Part shown: piece by piece, positions 36,664 to 49,188 of the stretch | Layout of the letters: each line of letters begins with the position of its first letter | Position numbering within the stretch: the stretch's first letter is position 1 | Assembly (NCBI GenBank): GCA_025618425.1 | Contig: CM046842.1 | Span: 21,784,340 to 21,848,339, forward strand | Direction of reading: 5' to 3' | DNA length: 64,000 nucleotides | From: Heliocidaris tuberculata | Taxonomy: Eukaryota; Echinodermata; Echinoidea; Camarodonta; Echinometridae | Made by a program: the position numbers and the translations under genes | Notes under the pieces: generated by a model | Seen by the model: the letters and a program-made list of their open reading frames with translations, nothing else | The model's database searches: none | What the model was told of the DNA's origin: nothing

Positions 36664-37476
36664 TCAAGGATTGTAATTCCGAACAGATTGTATTACCGTA
36701 CGTGTAAAGTTAAGCGCCTAAAATGGGTTTTCATACGCGTGGGATTACGCGTATGAAAACCACACTATTGAAACAAAGCCAAAGGTTGTGTCTTTTTCCC
36801 ATAGATCTAGATCTAGGTAGACCTCTAGATCTAGTAGGTTTCACACGTTCGGAAAAGCAGTACCTTTTTCAAGGGACCAAAACGCCGCGTCGTTGGGAAG
36901 GGGTTCACTCGGAAGGGAATATCGTATTAAATCTACGTTGTCTTTTTAAAATTCTATCAACTTCTTTTTCTGTAGGACTTTGAGCATTCATTATGTAAGT
37001 TTGACAGATATTCGTGTGATATTTTATTTGCTATCGTTGATTTTCTGAAAAGTGTTCGGACACTGGATCCACCTCCATATAGGCATGGGCTGTATAGCTC
37101 TGTGGCTAGTATGGACTATGGTGGTTGATCCAGTGTCCGAACACTTTTCAGAAAATCAACGATAGCAAATAAAATATCACACGAATATCTGTCAAACTTA
37201 CATAATGAATGCTCAAAGTCCTACAGAAAAAGAAATTGTTGGAATTTTAAAAAGACAACGTAGATTTAATACGATATTCCCTTCCGAGTGAACCCCTTCC
37301 CAATGACGCGGCGTTTTGGTCCCTTGAAAACGGTACTGCATTTCCGAACGTGTGAAACCTATGGGAAAAAGACACAACCTTTGTTTCAATAGTGTGGTTT
37401 TCATACGCGTGGGATTACCATTTTAGGCGCTTAACTGTACACATTCGGTAATACAATCTGTTCAGAATTACAATCC
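36664..37476. repeat. Large palindrome, arms about 350-410 bp
   Basis: The left arm 36664-37073 is the reverse complement of 37128-37476, with few differences. The left arm has an extra AGATCTAGATCTAGG-type insertion at about 36802-36835. The spacer (37074-37127) contains ATAGGCATGGGCTGTATAGC, which reappears at 38451 in the next structure. Confidence 0.85.
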
Positions 37477-37489
37477 TTGCCTATACTGT

Positions 37490-38455
37490 GTGTGGAGGAG
37501 GATATCAACCAAAAAATCTAGATCTAAATATCACCATTTCCCACATACTGTGAGCCATGCAAACCACCCTCGGAGTTTGCTATAAAAGGGGTTGTAAACC
37601 TTCCAGGATCAACTAAGATTGTAAAAATTGAATGAATAAAAAAGAAAAAAAGCCACAAAATTGGCAGGTGTGATTGGTTTTTTTTTACCTTTCATATGTA
37701 CATGTATATATGGGACTAGATTCTACACCAATCTTTATCTTGCATGTGTAGTCCCATATATATGATGGGGGGACCTAAAGCTACGCACTTTGTTTCCAGC
37801 GGCTAAAAAGTCACCTTTTCAATGATTTATGCGAATTTCTTTTATATATCTTGGTTCTCTATACTCTTAAATTAAATTTTTGAGAAAATTACGACAGACA
37901 AATATCAATAACATAAATTTTCAAGTCGATGTCGATACCCATGTCGAATTTGGTCAAAAAAATGAAAGGGTCCTAAACTAAGCTACGCATATGTAATAAA
38001 TGAATGTAAATTTGATTTTTAAGCTGACTGACGTGAATTTCATCCCGATATAATAATAGTGATAATATCACCAAAAATAAAGGAAAATTACTCATTCTTT
38101 TTGGCGAACGTAAATGATAATCTCGTTGCTCAGTCATACCAATAGTTTGGCGCATTGAACGCGTCGTATTGCGCGTATTTGTGGGGTGCGTAGCTTTAGG
38201 ACCTGCGTAGCTTTAGGACCCCTGACCATACAAGTTACAAGTGCAAGGTTAAAAAAACCCGATCACACCTGCCGATTTTGTGACTTTTTTTCTTTTTTAT
38301 TCATTCAATTTTTACAATCTTAGTTGATCCTCGAAGGTAACCCCTTTAGCAAACTCCGAGGGTGGTTTGCATGGCTCACAGTATGTGGGAAATGGTGATA
38401 TCTACATTTAGATCTAGATTTTTTGGTTGATATCCTCCTCCACACACAGTATAGG
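37490..38455. repeat. Second large palindrome, arms about 200 bp
   Basis: 37490-37688 pairs with 38245-38455 (GTGTGGAGGAGGATATCAAC against GTTGATATCCTCCTCCACAC). The 550 bp spacer holds smaller inverted copies of GGTCCTAAAGCTACGC and TATATGGGACTA. Confidence 0.8.
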
Positions 38456-39016
38456 CATGGGCTGTATAGCTCTGTGGCCAGTACCAGATTGATAAGCCAC
38501 AGAGCTCGTATAGCTAGGCTGGGATAGCTGCACGAGAATCCGGGCGCGGCCTATTATTAGGGTGTCTGAAGTCACACTGAAAAGTGTCAGCTTAAAAACG
38601 TGCTGATTCAGGGGAAAATATGGCACAATTTTTGGTGCAAATTCTTCCTGTTATTAAAATGTGATCTGAATTAATTTTTATCTCATATTTGGAATGTATG
38701 GAAAGAGAAAATCGTGGCCATTCTTTTGACACTAACTGACTAGATCTACATGTAAGCTGCTAAGGACAAGTTTTTAGGTTCACTAGTACTAGAAAATTAA
38801 AATAAGAATTAAGAGATAAATTGCAAACCCTTGTATTTGTGTGTATTCAGATTGCCATTTCCCCATGCATTTCCTATATTAAAGGGAAACTGAAATTTCT
38901 GTTTTACACAAATTTTGTCACTTTTTCGCAATTTTGGCTTTTTTTTGCACTGTGATCTGATATTCAAACCTTGAAAAAATTCATACCATCAGAAAGAGTG
39001 TAAAATTTCCTATCTG

Positions 39017-39161
39017 AGCCCTCTTGCATAAAAAGTTGCGATTAAACGCAACTCAAAAACTTAAACGCAACTCCATTTTCAACCAATCAGGATCCCGTAT
39101 TTGGGACTTGCGTTTAATTTTTTGAGTTGCGCTTAATCGCAACTTTTTATGCAAGAGGGCC
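39017..39161. mobile_element. GGCCCTCTTGCATAAAA MITE, CTG target duplication
   Basis: A 145 bp palindromic unit with arms CCCTCTTGCATAAAAAGTTG. CTG flanks both sides (39014-39016, 39162-39164). A half copy lies at 62971. Confidence 0.85.
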
Positions 39162-42100
39162 CTGGTCATGTAAAGGACAAGTTTTTGACATTAAGTATAA
39201 AGTCGTAACACAGGTCTCGGAAGCTCAAAATTTATATTTGTGTGTGTCCCATTTCTTAACTACATAGCCTATGGCAGAAAAAAGCTGAAAAATTGTCTGA
39301 TTTCATTTTCATTCTCTTATTTTGCAGTAATTAACTGGAATTTTTCATGAAATATCATATTTCTGTCAGTTTGATGGCTATTATTTTTCAATTCCAGAAA
39401 GAAAATTTGATATTATTTTGAAATAAGTGAAATAATTTTTTTCTCCAGACACCCTAGTACTATTATTTAAACTCGGCATTAAGGTTTGGGCGAACTCGAT
39501 GGTCCTCGGCAGAAAATCGCGGCCGAGGCCGAGTGAGCCCACTCACGGGACCATGCATCACTCACTCTGTGGGGCTGTGTCAATTTCGGCCCGTCACGAC
39601 CTCTAAGTTGAAGAGGTAAAAACACCAATATAATTGGCAAAATTTTGAGAAAATACTTCCTACAGTAAGGCTTCTGCATTTTACACAGTACAATAGGCCT
39701 AGAGGTGCACGGCCGATATTGGAGACTGTCTCCCATTTGGGAGACGATCTCTATACACTCACACTTATGCGAGGTTATTGGAGATAACCTCGCACTCAGT
39801 ACCTTAATTTCATACCGTGAGCAATTGCCTCCCATAGGCACGTGTGTGATATCTTGCCCATATGTGTGCAGGAGAGGAGTAAGATACTGACCAAAAACAG
39901 CCTGAAAATTTCATTTGATCAAGATGATAAAAGAACCTATCAAAGGATCTGGCATGAAATTAGATATTCTGTCATTCTAAAATGTAGAAGGAAGTATTTT
40001 CTCAAATTTTTGCTAATTATATTGGTGTTTTTACCTCTGGGTCATTCCACAGGGTTGGGGCAACAGCATATTTTTGTGTACATCCCACATATCTTATATT
40101 ATCCTGAATTTGTTGTTTGGTGAATTTTATTGTAATGAGGTTTTAATTGAAGGCAAGTGGTTATTTGATCTTATGATGAATAAATTCAATGTTTGAAAAA
40201 AAAAGTAATGTTGGTGTATCTTTGTTTGCCGATGTCCACTCCTATTTTTGGGGGTACAAGTGTGACATGAAAACATGTCTTTTTCAGATATAATTATTAG
40301 CAAAACTGAATGACTTAGCCACAAATCTGTAGTTGTTTTTTACCAAGCAATATATGATGTTTAAAAGTGTAGAATGTTATTTGGCAAAAGCTAACAGTAG
40401 TTGTAAAAATTAAATCCAAAGTTAGGCCATACCACCGTTACAAGAAATGTCCACTATCCAGATTTATCGTAACGGTGGTAAAGTTACATTTTGTTCAAAA
40501 ATAGAATGCACTATAAATCTCATGCTGCAGTCGGGAAAATAAAGGGATTGGTGATGGAAATATTTTCATAGAAAATCTTGGTTTGATAAATATAACAAGG
40601 ACAAGAAAAATATGTATCACTCCTAAAATTTGATCGCGATGTCCCTGTGCATTTTGTAACGGTGGTTGTAACTCCTTCGCTGATCTCGAAAATAAAAGAA
40701 ATCAGCAGCCCTTCGGGGGGAGTGAAGGTCACGTGAGTGAAACATCTTCGAGGGGAACCACACAAATTTAAGTCGCCACTCGTCGCAAACGATTTACATT
40801 GTAGGAGCGTTTTACCGGCATTGTCCACCGTAACGGTGGTACAAACAATGAGACGATTTCCTCCTTTGTAATAGCGTGAGCACCGTGATTTATTCATATT
40901 TTAAAGAAATAAGTCCGTGTAATTATCCTATTGACTCGCTGTGATACAATATCGATTTTGATTGATTTTATTGTTCAAAGTAATGGCGAATCGGGCATTT
41001 AATTTACACTACGGTCCCATATACTCATTTTCGTGTTGGAATGACAACATTTCATGATCGGTGATGAAAAAACAACGGTTAGCATTTCTCCTACGGGGCC
41101 CTCGTCAGTATCAAAACTATATTTATTATCCAGTACCAATGGAAACACTTATGAGTCATCTCTGTCCCGTTTTTAAACAGTTCTATGATCCAAATTCTGT
41201 AATTTTAGATGTGAAGTTGTGTCCTACAATAAACTTCTTTCAATGACTTGAATGAGTATCTCACTGGATTCATGCGGTAGGTTTCATGCCTTAATACTTC
41301 CAGGGTGGGCCTCTGGTTACTGTCCCTCATTTTAAAAAAAACTTAACAGATTATTCAGCTACATGGTGGTTGGTGGGGATGAATGATTAGAGGGGAGGGC
41401 ACTAGTGTACCCGGGGGGGGGGGGGCAGAATCCCCCCCTGACAACTTTTGACAGGAAAACATTTTTTACCTTTTTTTTTTTTTTTTTTTTTTTTGCTTGT
41501 CGGAGAATCATGGAGCTAAACATCTGATACCTCTCCCCCCCCCCCCCCCCCCACTGAGCGACTTTTTGAGGACTTGAAAATTTTTTTTGGGGGGGTGGGG
41601 GTGGGGCCAAATAAAATCAATCCATATTTTTGTAATGAAAAAAATATTCTTAATAAAGTATTAATGGATGATCGGATTATTTGAACTGTTTTCACACATT
41701 TCTCACATACACAGAAATAAAAGACAAGCATACTTTCAGAGATTTTATTTCAGAACAACTGGTTATCTACGTATCACATGTGATTTAAAAAAATACAAAA
41801 CTGGGCTCCTTAAAATTTGTCCGTAAGTGATGTCAAGTGTAGAAAAGGAAATGTGCTAGGAAACCATGCCTTTATTGAATATGGTAGTCTGCATAAAACA
41901 TTTTCACAAAACAATATTTCCCCAGAATTAGGATGACTTTTACATTAAAAGGTACATGTATAGATCAAACAGTACCTCTGTTACAGGGACATGATGTCCT
42001 AGTAACGGAGGTATTATTTTAAGAAGGGGGCTATGTCCAACAGGAATTGTTGAAGATTACAATTGAAATCAACTTCCACTTGAAAAAAAAAGACCTCTTC

Positions 42101-42184
42101 CTTTTCCTGTTGCAATCTGCTCAGTAAACTTACTGTGAAGAATTCAGGGAAATTATAACAATATATAGGATAAATCGCAATAAG

Positions 42185-44136
42185 CAGTGTAGTAAAATCA
42201 CGCAAAACCGTTATAACGCAAACCCGTAATAATTTGACGTCAAAATAGTTAATCGATTACCAGGATATCACTCTCCGCGCTCCACTGTGCAAGAGAATTT
42301 GCACGCAAACCCTATGTGAATAGAGAAGGCATGAACGATTCCAAGTTGCGTTCTTAATCTTTAAATTCACAGGGACGGCTCAAAAAGCAAAGGGACGGCT
42401 GCAAAATACGATACTTTTAAAGAAAAATTTATACTTGATCAATCTATCCGCGCCAAATTTTTTTTCCCTGTGGCGTTTTGCTATAAATCAATCAAAATCA
42501 TAATTCATCTTCTGCAAGCAGCTGACAAGAACGCCTGATAGATGTAATGACAGTCGTTGTTTGTCCAATATACACGTGTGTATGATGACCAACACGGCTG
42601 GCGTGGCAGCAGTACTATAATATTTCTTTGTTTTTTCTTCTCTCTATCTTCATTCTTTTCTGATGAATTTCTTTGTTTTTCTTCTCTCTTGTCTTCTTTT
42701 TCTTATGTATTCCTTTGTTTTGCCTCTATCTGTATTGTATTTCTTTGTTTTTCTTCTCTCCTTCTTCCTTTTTCCTTATGTATTTCTTTGTTTTTCTTCT
42801 CTCCGTCTTCCATTCCTCATGTATTTCTTTGTTTTTCTTTTCTCTGTCTTCCTTTTTTCCTTATGTATTTCTTTGTTTTTCTTCTCTCTTCTTTTTCCTT
42901 ATGTATTTCTTTGTTTTTCTTCTCTCCGGCTTCCTTTCCTCATGTATTTCTTTGTTTTTCTTCTCTCTGTCTTCTTTTCTTCCTTATGTATTTCTTTGTT
43001 TTTCTTCTCTTCTTCTTCCCTTATGTATTCCTTTGTTTTTCTTCTCTCTGTCTTCTTTTTTTCCTTATGTATTTCTTTGTTTTTCTTCTCTTCTTCTTCC
43101 CTTATGTATTCCTTTGTTTGTCTTCTCTCTGTCTTCTTTTTTTCCTTATGTATTACTTTGTTTTTCTTCTCTTCTTCTTCCCTTATGTATTCCTTTGTTT
43201 TTCTTCTCTCTGTCTTCCTTTTTCCTTATGTATTTCTTTGTTTTTCTTCTCTTCTTCTTCCCTTATGTATTCCTTTGTTTTTCTTCCCTCTGTCTTCCTT
43301 TTTCCTTATGTATTTCTTTGTTTTTCTTCTCTCTGTCTTCCTTTTCCCTAATGTATTTCTTTGTTTTTCTTCGCTCTTCTTTTTTTCCTTATGTAATCCT
43401 TTGTTTTTCTTCTCTCTGTCTTTCTTTTTCCTTATGTATTCCTTTGTTTTTCTTCTCTCTTCTTTTTTTCCTTATGTATTTCTTTGTTTTTCTTCTCTCT
43501 TCTTTTTCCTTATGTATTTCTTTGTTTTTCTTCTCTCCGTCTTCCTTTCTTCATGTATTTCTTTGTTTTTCTTTTCTATGTCTTCCTTTTTTCCTGATGT
43601 ATTTCTTTGTTTTTCTTCTCTCTGTCTTCTTTTTTTCTTATGTATTTCTTTGTTTTTCTTCTCTCTGTCTTCCTTTTTCCTTATGTATTTCTTTGTTTTT
43701 CTTCTCTCTGTCTTCCTTTTTTCCTTATGTATTTCTTTGTTTTTCTTCTCTCTGTCTTCCTTTTTCCTAATGTATTTCTTTGTTTTTCTTCGCTCTTCTT
43801 TTTTTCCTTATGTATTCCTTTGTTTTTATTCTCTCTGTCTTCCTTTTTCCTTATTTATTTCTTTGTTTTTATTCTGTAAATCTTCTTTTTATTTCTTTAT
43901 GCATTTCTTTGTTTTTCTTCTCTCTGTCTTCCTTTTTTCCTTATGTATTTCTTTGTTTGTCTTCTCTCTGTCTTCCTTTTCAGTATGCACAACACGTGCG
44001 TCAACTACGGGCGAACGACTAATAAGAGACTAGGAAAATCACTGGACCGTACGACCTTGCTGAGCAGGGCTTACGTAACAATCAGCAAATATAACGCTAA
44101 ACCGTTATAACGCTTTCTCGTGATTTTACTACACTG
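42185..44136. mobile_element. CAGTG-ended (hAT-like?) element, ATAAG duplication
   Basis: CAGTGTAGTAAAATCACG at the left has its exact complement at the right. ATAAG flanks both sides (42180-42184, 44137-44141). CAGTG-type ends recall hAT elements, although those usually duplicate 8 bp, so the family is uncertain. Most of the interior is the pyrimidine satellite. Confidence 0.75.
42610..43985. repeat. Pyrimidine-strand satellite, about 45-48 bp unit
   Basis: About 29 degenerate copies of a unit containing TATTTCTTTGTTTTTCTTC plus TCTCTGTCTTCCTTTTTCC. The plus strand is nearly pure C/T broken by TTATGTA. All three forward frames are open for 260-456 codons because stop codons cannot form. These are not proteins. 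Confidence 0.95.
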
Positions 44137-46893
44137 ATAAGAGGAAACAAACAATTCTTGAACCATTTACATACACCTTTTACCTGCAAAAAGCAATATA
44201 CACTTGGGAAACATGTATCTGCTTTCATACAATTTATTAAAGAAGACAGGTTTTCACAAACTTATATAACATTTTCAACAAATTATAATGGTTTCTGAGT
44301 TAAATGGTATATTAGATCATGCTATACATGTACCTCCGTTACAGGGACATAATGTCCTTGTAACGGAGGTACTCTTTTAAGAAGGGGCTCCCTTCAACAG
44401 AAATGGTTGAAGATTCCAACTAAAATCAATTTTAAAGGGATACTTTGGTAGGCCTGCATGGGCGATTTCCGATGAGAGAGGAAAATATACTCGGAGCTTC
44501 GTGTCACTTCGATACAAGGACTTCCATCGCACGTGCTAAAACATGTGATTCATATTGGACCACCTCTGAGATAAGACTGGCTTGTGTTTTAAATTTCGCG
44601 CGGTGGGAAAGTAATCAAACATATGGAAAAGTAATTACAGAGCCAGCTCTTTGGTAGAGCCTGGGATTAGTTACGTAATCGTGGTGACAACGAGTCGCGG
44701 AAGGGCAGTGCAGAAGCGATGGCTAGACTAATCAACCAGAAGTTAACCGTGTTTTGTATTTGGAAATATTTCAGCATTACACTAAACTTGTTTGGGGGAA
44801 CAAGGTTACAACCAGTTACAAGACTAAGAGCGCGGGACTGGTTAAACCCGAAGTATTCGCCGAGCTCCAGTTCGGTCAACTTCGTGCCGTCCGATCATTT
44901 ATGACCTTAGTCCGACGGCCTCGCACAACGGGCGTGCTATGTGTACAAGTAAAGGAGCCTTTTGCAAATTCCGCACGATTTCATTTCCCCATGAGTTCTC
45001 ATTAGACTGCCCCTTTAATATGAAAAGACATCCTTTCCCTTCCTTTCCCAGTTGCAATCATTTCAGTAAACTCATTTTCAAGAATTCAGGGAAAAAGTAT
45101 AAATGGGAGGTCATAACATGGAGGGATAGAAACAATTTTGGAATCCATTAACATACACTTTGCTTTCATAATCATCTTTGAATTATCAAAAATGACCATT
45201 AAAGGCATTCATTAACTTTGCCCAGGATTGAAAAAAAAAATCACTGTTCCAGCTAATGCTGTAATCATAATTGCAAACCTTTAGCTCAGACAGGAATCGC
45301 CTGAGTTTTATAAGCTGATCGGTCGTTTATATATCAAGATATTTACGATTGAACATTGATGTCGGGATAGAGTACCACCGAACCCCAAAGAACTCTTACG
45401 GTTGGCATACCTCGCTCTATCACAGAATACCGTACGGGCTGGAAACCCGCTCTGAAATCGCCAAGCGCTGGTGCTTGGTTTTTGTGACTGCAGCGCAGCG
45501 AAGAAGCCGAGCGACTTGCGCTAGCGATTGATCGCGATTTTCTCTTTTTTAGGATAGTAAACGGGTTCCATTTTCTCTCATACTTTCACATATCCTTAAT
45601 TATATATGTAGGTAGAGGACTGCACACAATTCACTGGCATTTGAGCTGATTTTACAATTTTTCACAAAGTTAATCAATCACTTTAAAGTTAGTAGAAATA
45701 TTGTATGGATTATGCTTGTGTGAGATGATGAAGACTTGGGACTTGAAATTGATGCTGGGAGAGAGAAATGAAGCAAAGGATGAAAAAAATGTCCACTGTA
45801 ACGGTGGTATTTTACCACATCTGGTAACTTTGATTACTCTACAATGAAGAGGTCTATTTACAAAATGCAAATGGAATTTATTGAATTGGTAATGTAGGTA
45901 ACTTTCAATGAGTAATTTATCTCAATTGAAACACTTTTATTTTGAGCTTCCATGTCACAAAAATTGCCCCAACCCTATGGAATGACCCCTCTTCAACTTA
46001 CATGTAGAGGTCGTGACAGGCCATAATACAGTCCCATACAGTGATGGTCCCGTGAGTGATCTCTATATTATCTGAGACTAAATGTCAACATTTTTTATGG
46101 CCTATTTAATTTTGGGAGACAGTCTCCCATGTAGGAGACCAACTTTCTTTGTTTACATTTGCGGCAAAGGGATTACCTTGGCTCAAAATGAAAATGTGAT
46201 AAGCAGATTCCTCATGAAAAGGTTCCCCTTATGACCGTCTACTTACAAAATCCACCATCTACTTTTGTTTTCATAACATTTTTTGTTATCATCCACACAC
46301 AAAACAAATGGGCTTCTGATTTCTGAAGGGAAAAAATTTAGCAGAGAAGAAGGAGTGCCTTGTTGTTGGTGTTGTTTCTTTTGTCCTCTTGTTTGCAAAG
46401 TTTCCAATTGATATCAGAGACTGTCTCCCAAGTGTGAGAGAGTCTCCCAAATCGGCCGTGCGCCTCTACTGTTTTAGACTGATAGAATATCTAATTTCAT
46501 GCCAGATCCTTCGATAGGATCTTTATCATCTTGATCAAGTGAAATTTTCAGGCTGTTTTTGGTGTCAGTGATCTTGCTCTCCTCCTGCACACATACATGT
46601 ATGGGCAAGATATCACACACTTGCCTATGGGAGGCAATTGCTCACGGTATGAAGGTACAGAGTGCGAGGTTATCTCCAATAACCTCGCATTAAGTGTGAG
46701 TGGAGTGAGCCAAGACTCAGAGAGTTCAGTTGATCGCAAATACTTGTTTTACTCGGGATTTATTCCACTCATAGGCCCTTGCCTATGTGGGACTGAGCTG
46801 TGTCCAACATTCACTTTTGCAGCAGTCAAAAACAGACAACATAATTGCTCTAAGCAAGATATAATTTTCTTGAATTTGCTAGATCACCTGATT

Positions 46894-46942
46894 CAGGGAC
46901 TCTTCAACTCTTACTGTGCCAGTAAGAGTTGAAGAGTCCCTG
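46894..46942. repeat. Perfect 23-bp hairpin, 3-nt loop
   Basis: CAGGGACTCTTCAACTCTTA, then CTG, loop TGC, and the exact complement of the whole arm. Confidence 0.9.
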
Positions 46943-48778
46943 TCATTTCCCTGAAATTTAGGGATTCAGAATTGAAAGTGAAATTTTAAAAAATGATTTT
47001 CCTCTCATGTATGAATGATCTAGAATGGAAAAAGGCCTGCTGATACACACAAAAGCTATTGAAGCCTATTCACCCGTAAAAGCTAGTCTAGAGTACTACA
47101 AGGTTATCTTCAGATAAGCTTGTACATGTATAAATGGATTTATTCAGGATCTTATCCAGACATCGCTCTACTGTACAGCAACATCGTCCAGAGATGGTGC
47201 TGCTGCTGTGCGACGTGGCTACGCCAGTTTGTTTAGTGCCATTTGGAATTTGTGGATAGATGTTTGGGTTTTTATGTTTATGCCCTATAACCTTGTTCAT
47301 TGGATAAGTGGTTTATAAATGCCTACAGCCTAGATTGTTCCACTCCAGTTGGGGGGGGGGGGGGTGGAGGCACTCGTATATATTCTAGAGTAGGCCTCGT
47401 ACTGCTTTGACGACCTCCTTTTTTGGCTTCCAATTGGCGTTCTCAATATATCCGAATTTCCATAAAATGCCGTTCTCACACGTTCTCAAGATACCTGGCT
47501 GGAACAAAATTGCTCCTCTCTCTCTCTCTCTCTCTCTCTGTTCGCCCCCGGCATGCCCCGTTCCTAGCTCTCATATTCCCTAATTTCTCATATTCTACAT
47601 TAATTTATTTAGATTGACTTAAATACCAAATGGAAAGTGGACTAGAAATAGGTTTGAGAAAAACATTGATCGAAAAAGAATTTCAGAGATATCGCGATCT
47701 AAAAAAATAATGTCGGATCACAACGCGTGTGAACTGAAAAAGTGTCATAAAAACCGTGAGACCAAACTTCGCACACAATAGTTTACATCTAATTCATTCC
47801 AGGGGCTGCGAAGCATTTTTTTAAGGGGGGGGGGCTGATTTGATTTCACTCGTTAATGACAATTTTCAAACCCTTTTTCCAAAATTTGATGAAACATGTC
47901 TACTCTACAGTTGTATGATGAATTAGCACAAAAAATGGACGCACTGTTTTTTTATAGAGATTACCTGTACATGTAGTTCTATTGATTTTTTACACTTTTA
48001 ACATTTTTTTTATAATTAATCATCAAATAACAATTTCATTGTTAAGGACTAAATGCAAAATTTCATGTATTCCTGTGTATTCTTGTAAACTTTAGATCTA
48101 GTATTAAATAGTACTAGCGACTGAATGTAGACTATCCACTGATATTTGGAAAGCTTTCGGTATTCGCCTAAAAACTGACTCAGGTACGACCCAGGTACGA
48201 ATCTCAGGACTTCACACCTTTCTGATGGTGATGTTAAAGGTCGGTCCCAGACTTACATAATCATATTTGATTGATACGCGTCTGTCAAAACTCAATTACA
48301 CACACACAGTGCACTACAATTTTGCTTTTCGCCCCTTTAAACTCTGTCGGTGAAGTCTAACGTGGAAAACCGATGAGTTTTTACCTTTTTATACAAGTTT
48401 CAGTAGGGGTCTATGTTACATGTAGTTTAAAAATAATAGGGGAAAACTGGGGGTAATTTGGTTGACATTGAAAACATACTGTACATGTAGGTCTACATGT
48501 ACATGAAAGAGTCCTCAAAAAGACAGGGGAAATTCCTACAAATAATATGGGGAAGGTTCAAAGATGGTAGGCATTGAAATCTAACAATAGACCTGTAATG
48601 GAATACAACATTATCTTAAGATAACCTTGTACATGTATGTTTATAAGTGGCCTTGGCGAAGTTCCCTAAAGATGCTATCAGAACACAGTCAACAGTCACA
48701 AACACAGTCAGACTTGAGCCATAACCTTTGGAAATTCCTTATCATGTTAATTATCATTTCATTCTTTTTTCTTTACAG

Positions 48779-48985
48779 CAATAGTCGGCGGGGGCATTGG
48801 GGGCACATCCAGTGCCTTCTACTTGAGGGACCTTTTTGGTGAAAATGCAGCCATCACACTCTTTGAGAAAGACACCATTGGAGGTCGCCTAGCAACCGTT
48901 TCCATTGCTGGAGCAGAGTACGAGATAGGCGGGACCATTATCCACCCACGCAATCTGTACATGAAGAAATTTGTTAAAGAATTTG
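48779..48985 (+). CDS. PCYOX1-like: PCYOX1-like gene, exon 2 (FAD-binding segment)
   Basis: The acceptor is TTTCTTTACAG, the donor GTAAGA, phase 1-1, 207 bp. The exon reads AIVGGGIGGTSSAFYLRDLF, then ITLFEKDTIGGRLATVSIAG, EYEIGGTIIHPRNLYMKKFV and KEFG. GGGIGG is the dinucleotide-binding Gly motif, LFEK supplies the acidic residue that contacts the FAD ribose, and GGRLATV and IHPxNLxMKxFVK are hallmarks of prenylcysteine oxidase. Enzymes of this family use FAD and oxygen to cleave prenylcysteines, releasing free cysteine, prenyl aldehyde and hydrogen peroxide; they act in the lysosome or the secretory route. Confidence 0.9.
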
Positions 48986-49188
48986 GTAAGACATTTTCTA
49001 CAACTATTATCGCACTCTGACTTCAAATATATTGGTAAAGTCTGCCTTCAAAAGTTGGACCTTGTTTACATACTTATCCTTGAGAGATCTAGATAAAGTT
49101 TATACATAGATTATGTATAAAATATAATGAGTACAGAATACATAGTCTGTATTAGTAGATGACATGTATTGCTGTGTCACCAACCTAC

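Larger units (their letters stand above)
40039..45988. mobile_element. GGGTCATTCCA element with GTAACGGTGGTA motifs, CTCT duplication
   Basis: GGGTCATTCCACAGGGTTGG at the left pairs with CCAACCCTATGGAATGACCC at the right. CTCT lies on both sides (40035-40038, 45989-45992). Motifs inside are ACCACCGTTAC / GTAACGGTGGT at 40430, 40469, 40656, 40827 and about 45797. Two palindromic versions occur at 41974-42012 and 44332-44370 (CCTCCGTTACAGGGACAT and complement). The CAGTG element 42185-44136 is nested within it. Nothing coding was recognised; 44445-45540 holds only short frames. Confidence 0.7.
39575..46712. repeat. Foldback structure split by the CTCT element
   Basis: 39575-39680 pairs with 39982-40038 plus 45989-46040. 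39700-39980 pairs with 46440-46712 (for example GCACGTGTGTGATATCTTGC against GCAAGATATCACACACTTGC). Removing 40039-45988 restores the interrupted arm. Confidence 0.7.

Noticed and set aside
36723..37404. Two similar small proteins on opposite strands (TTLLKQ...WEGVHSEGN)
   Set aside because: They are the two arms of one palindrome read in opposite directions. No independent sign of coding.
42610..43985. CRISPR-like array
   Set aside because: Units are contiguous and variable, without unique spacers, in an intron-bearing eukaryotic genome.
42557..44033. Three overlapping long forward reading frames rich in Phe, Leu and Ser
   Set aside because: They arise from the pyrimidine satellite, whose plus strand can hardly form stop codons. 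All three frames are open and show only the tandem unit.
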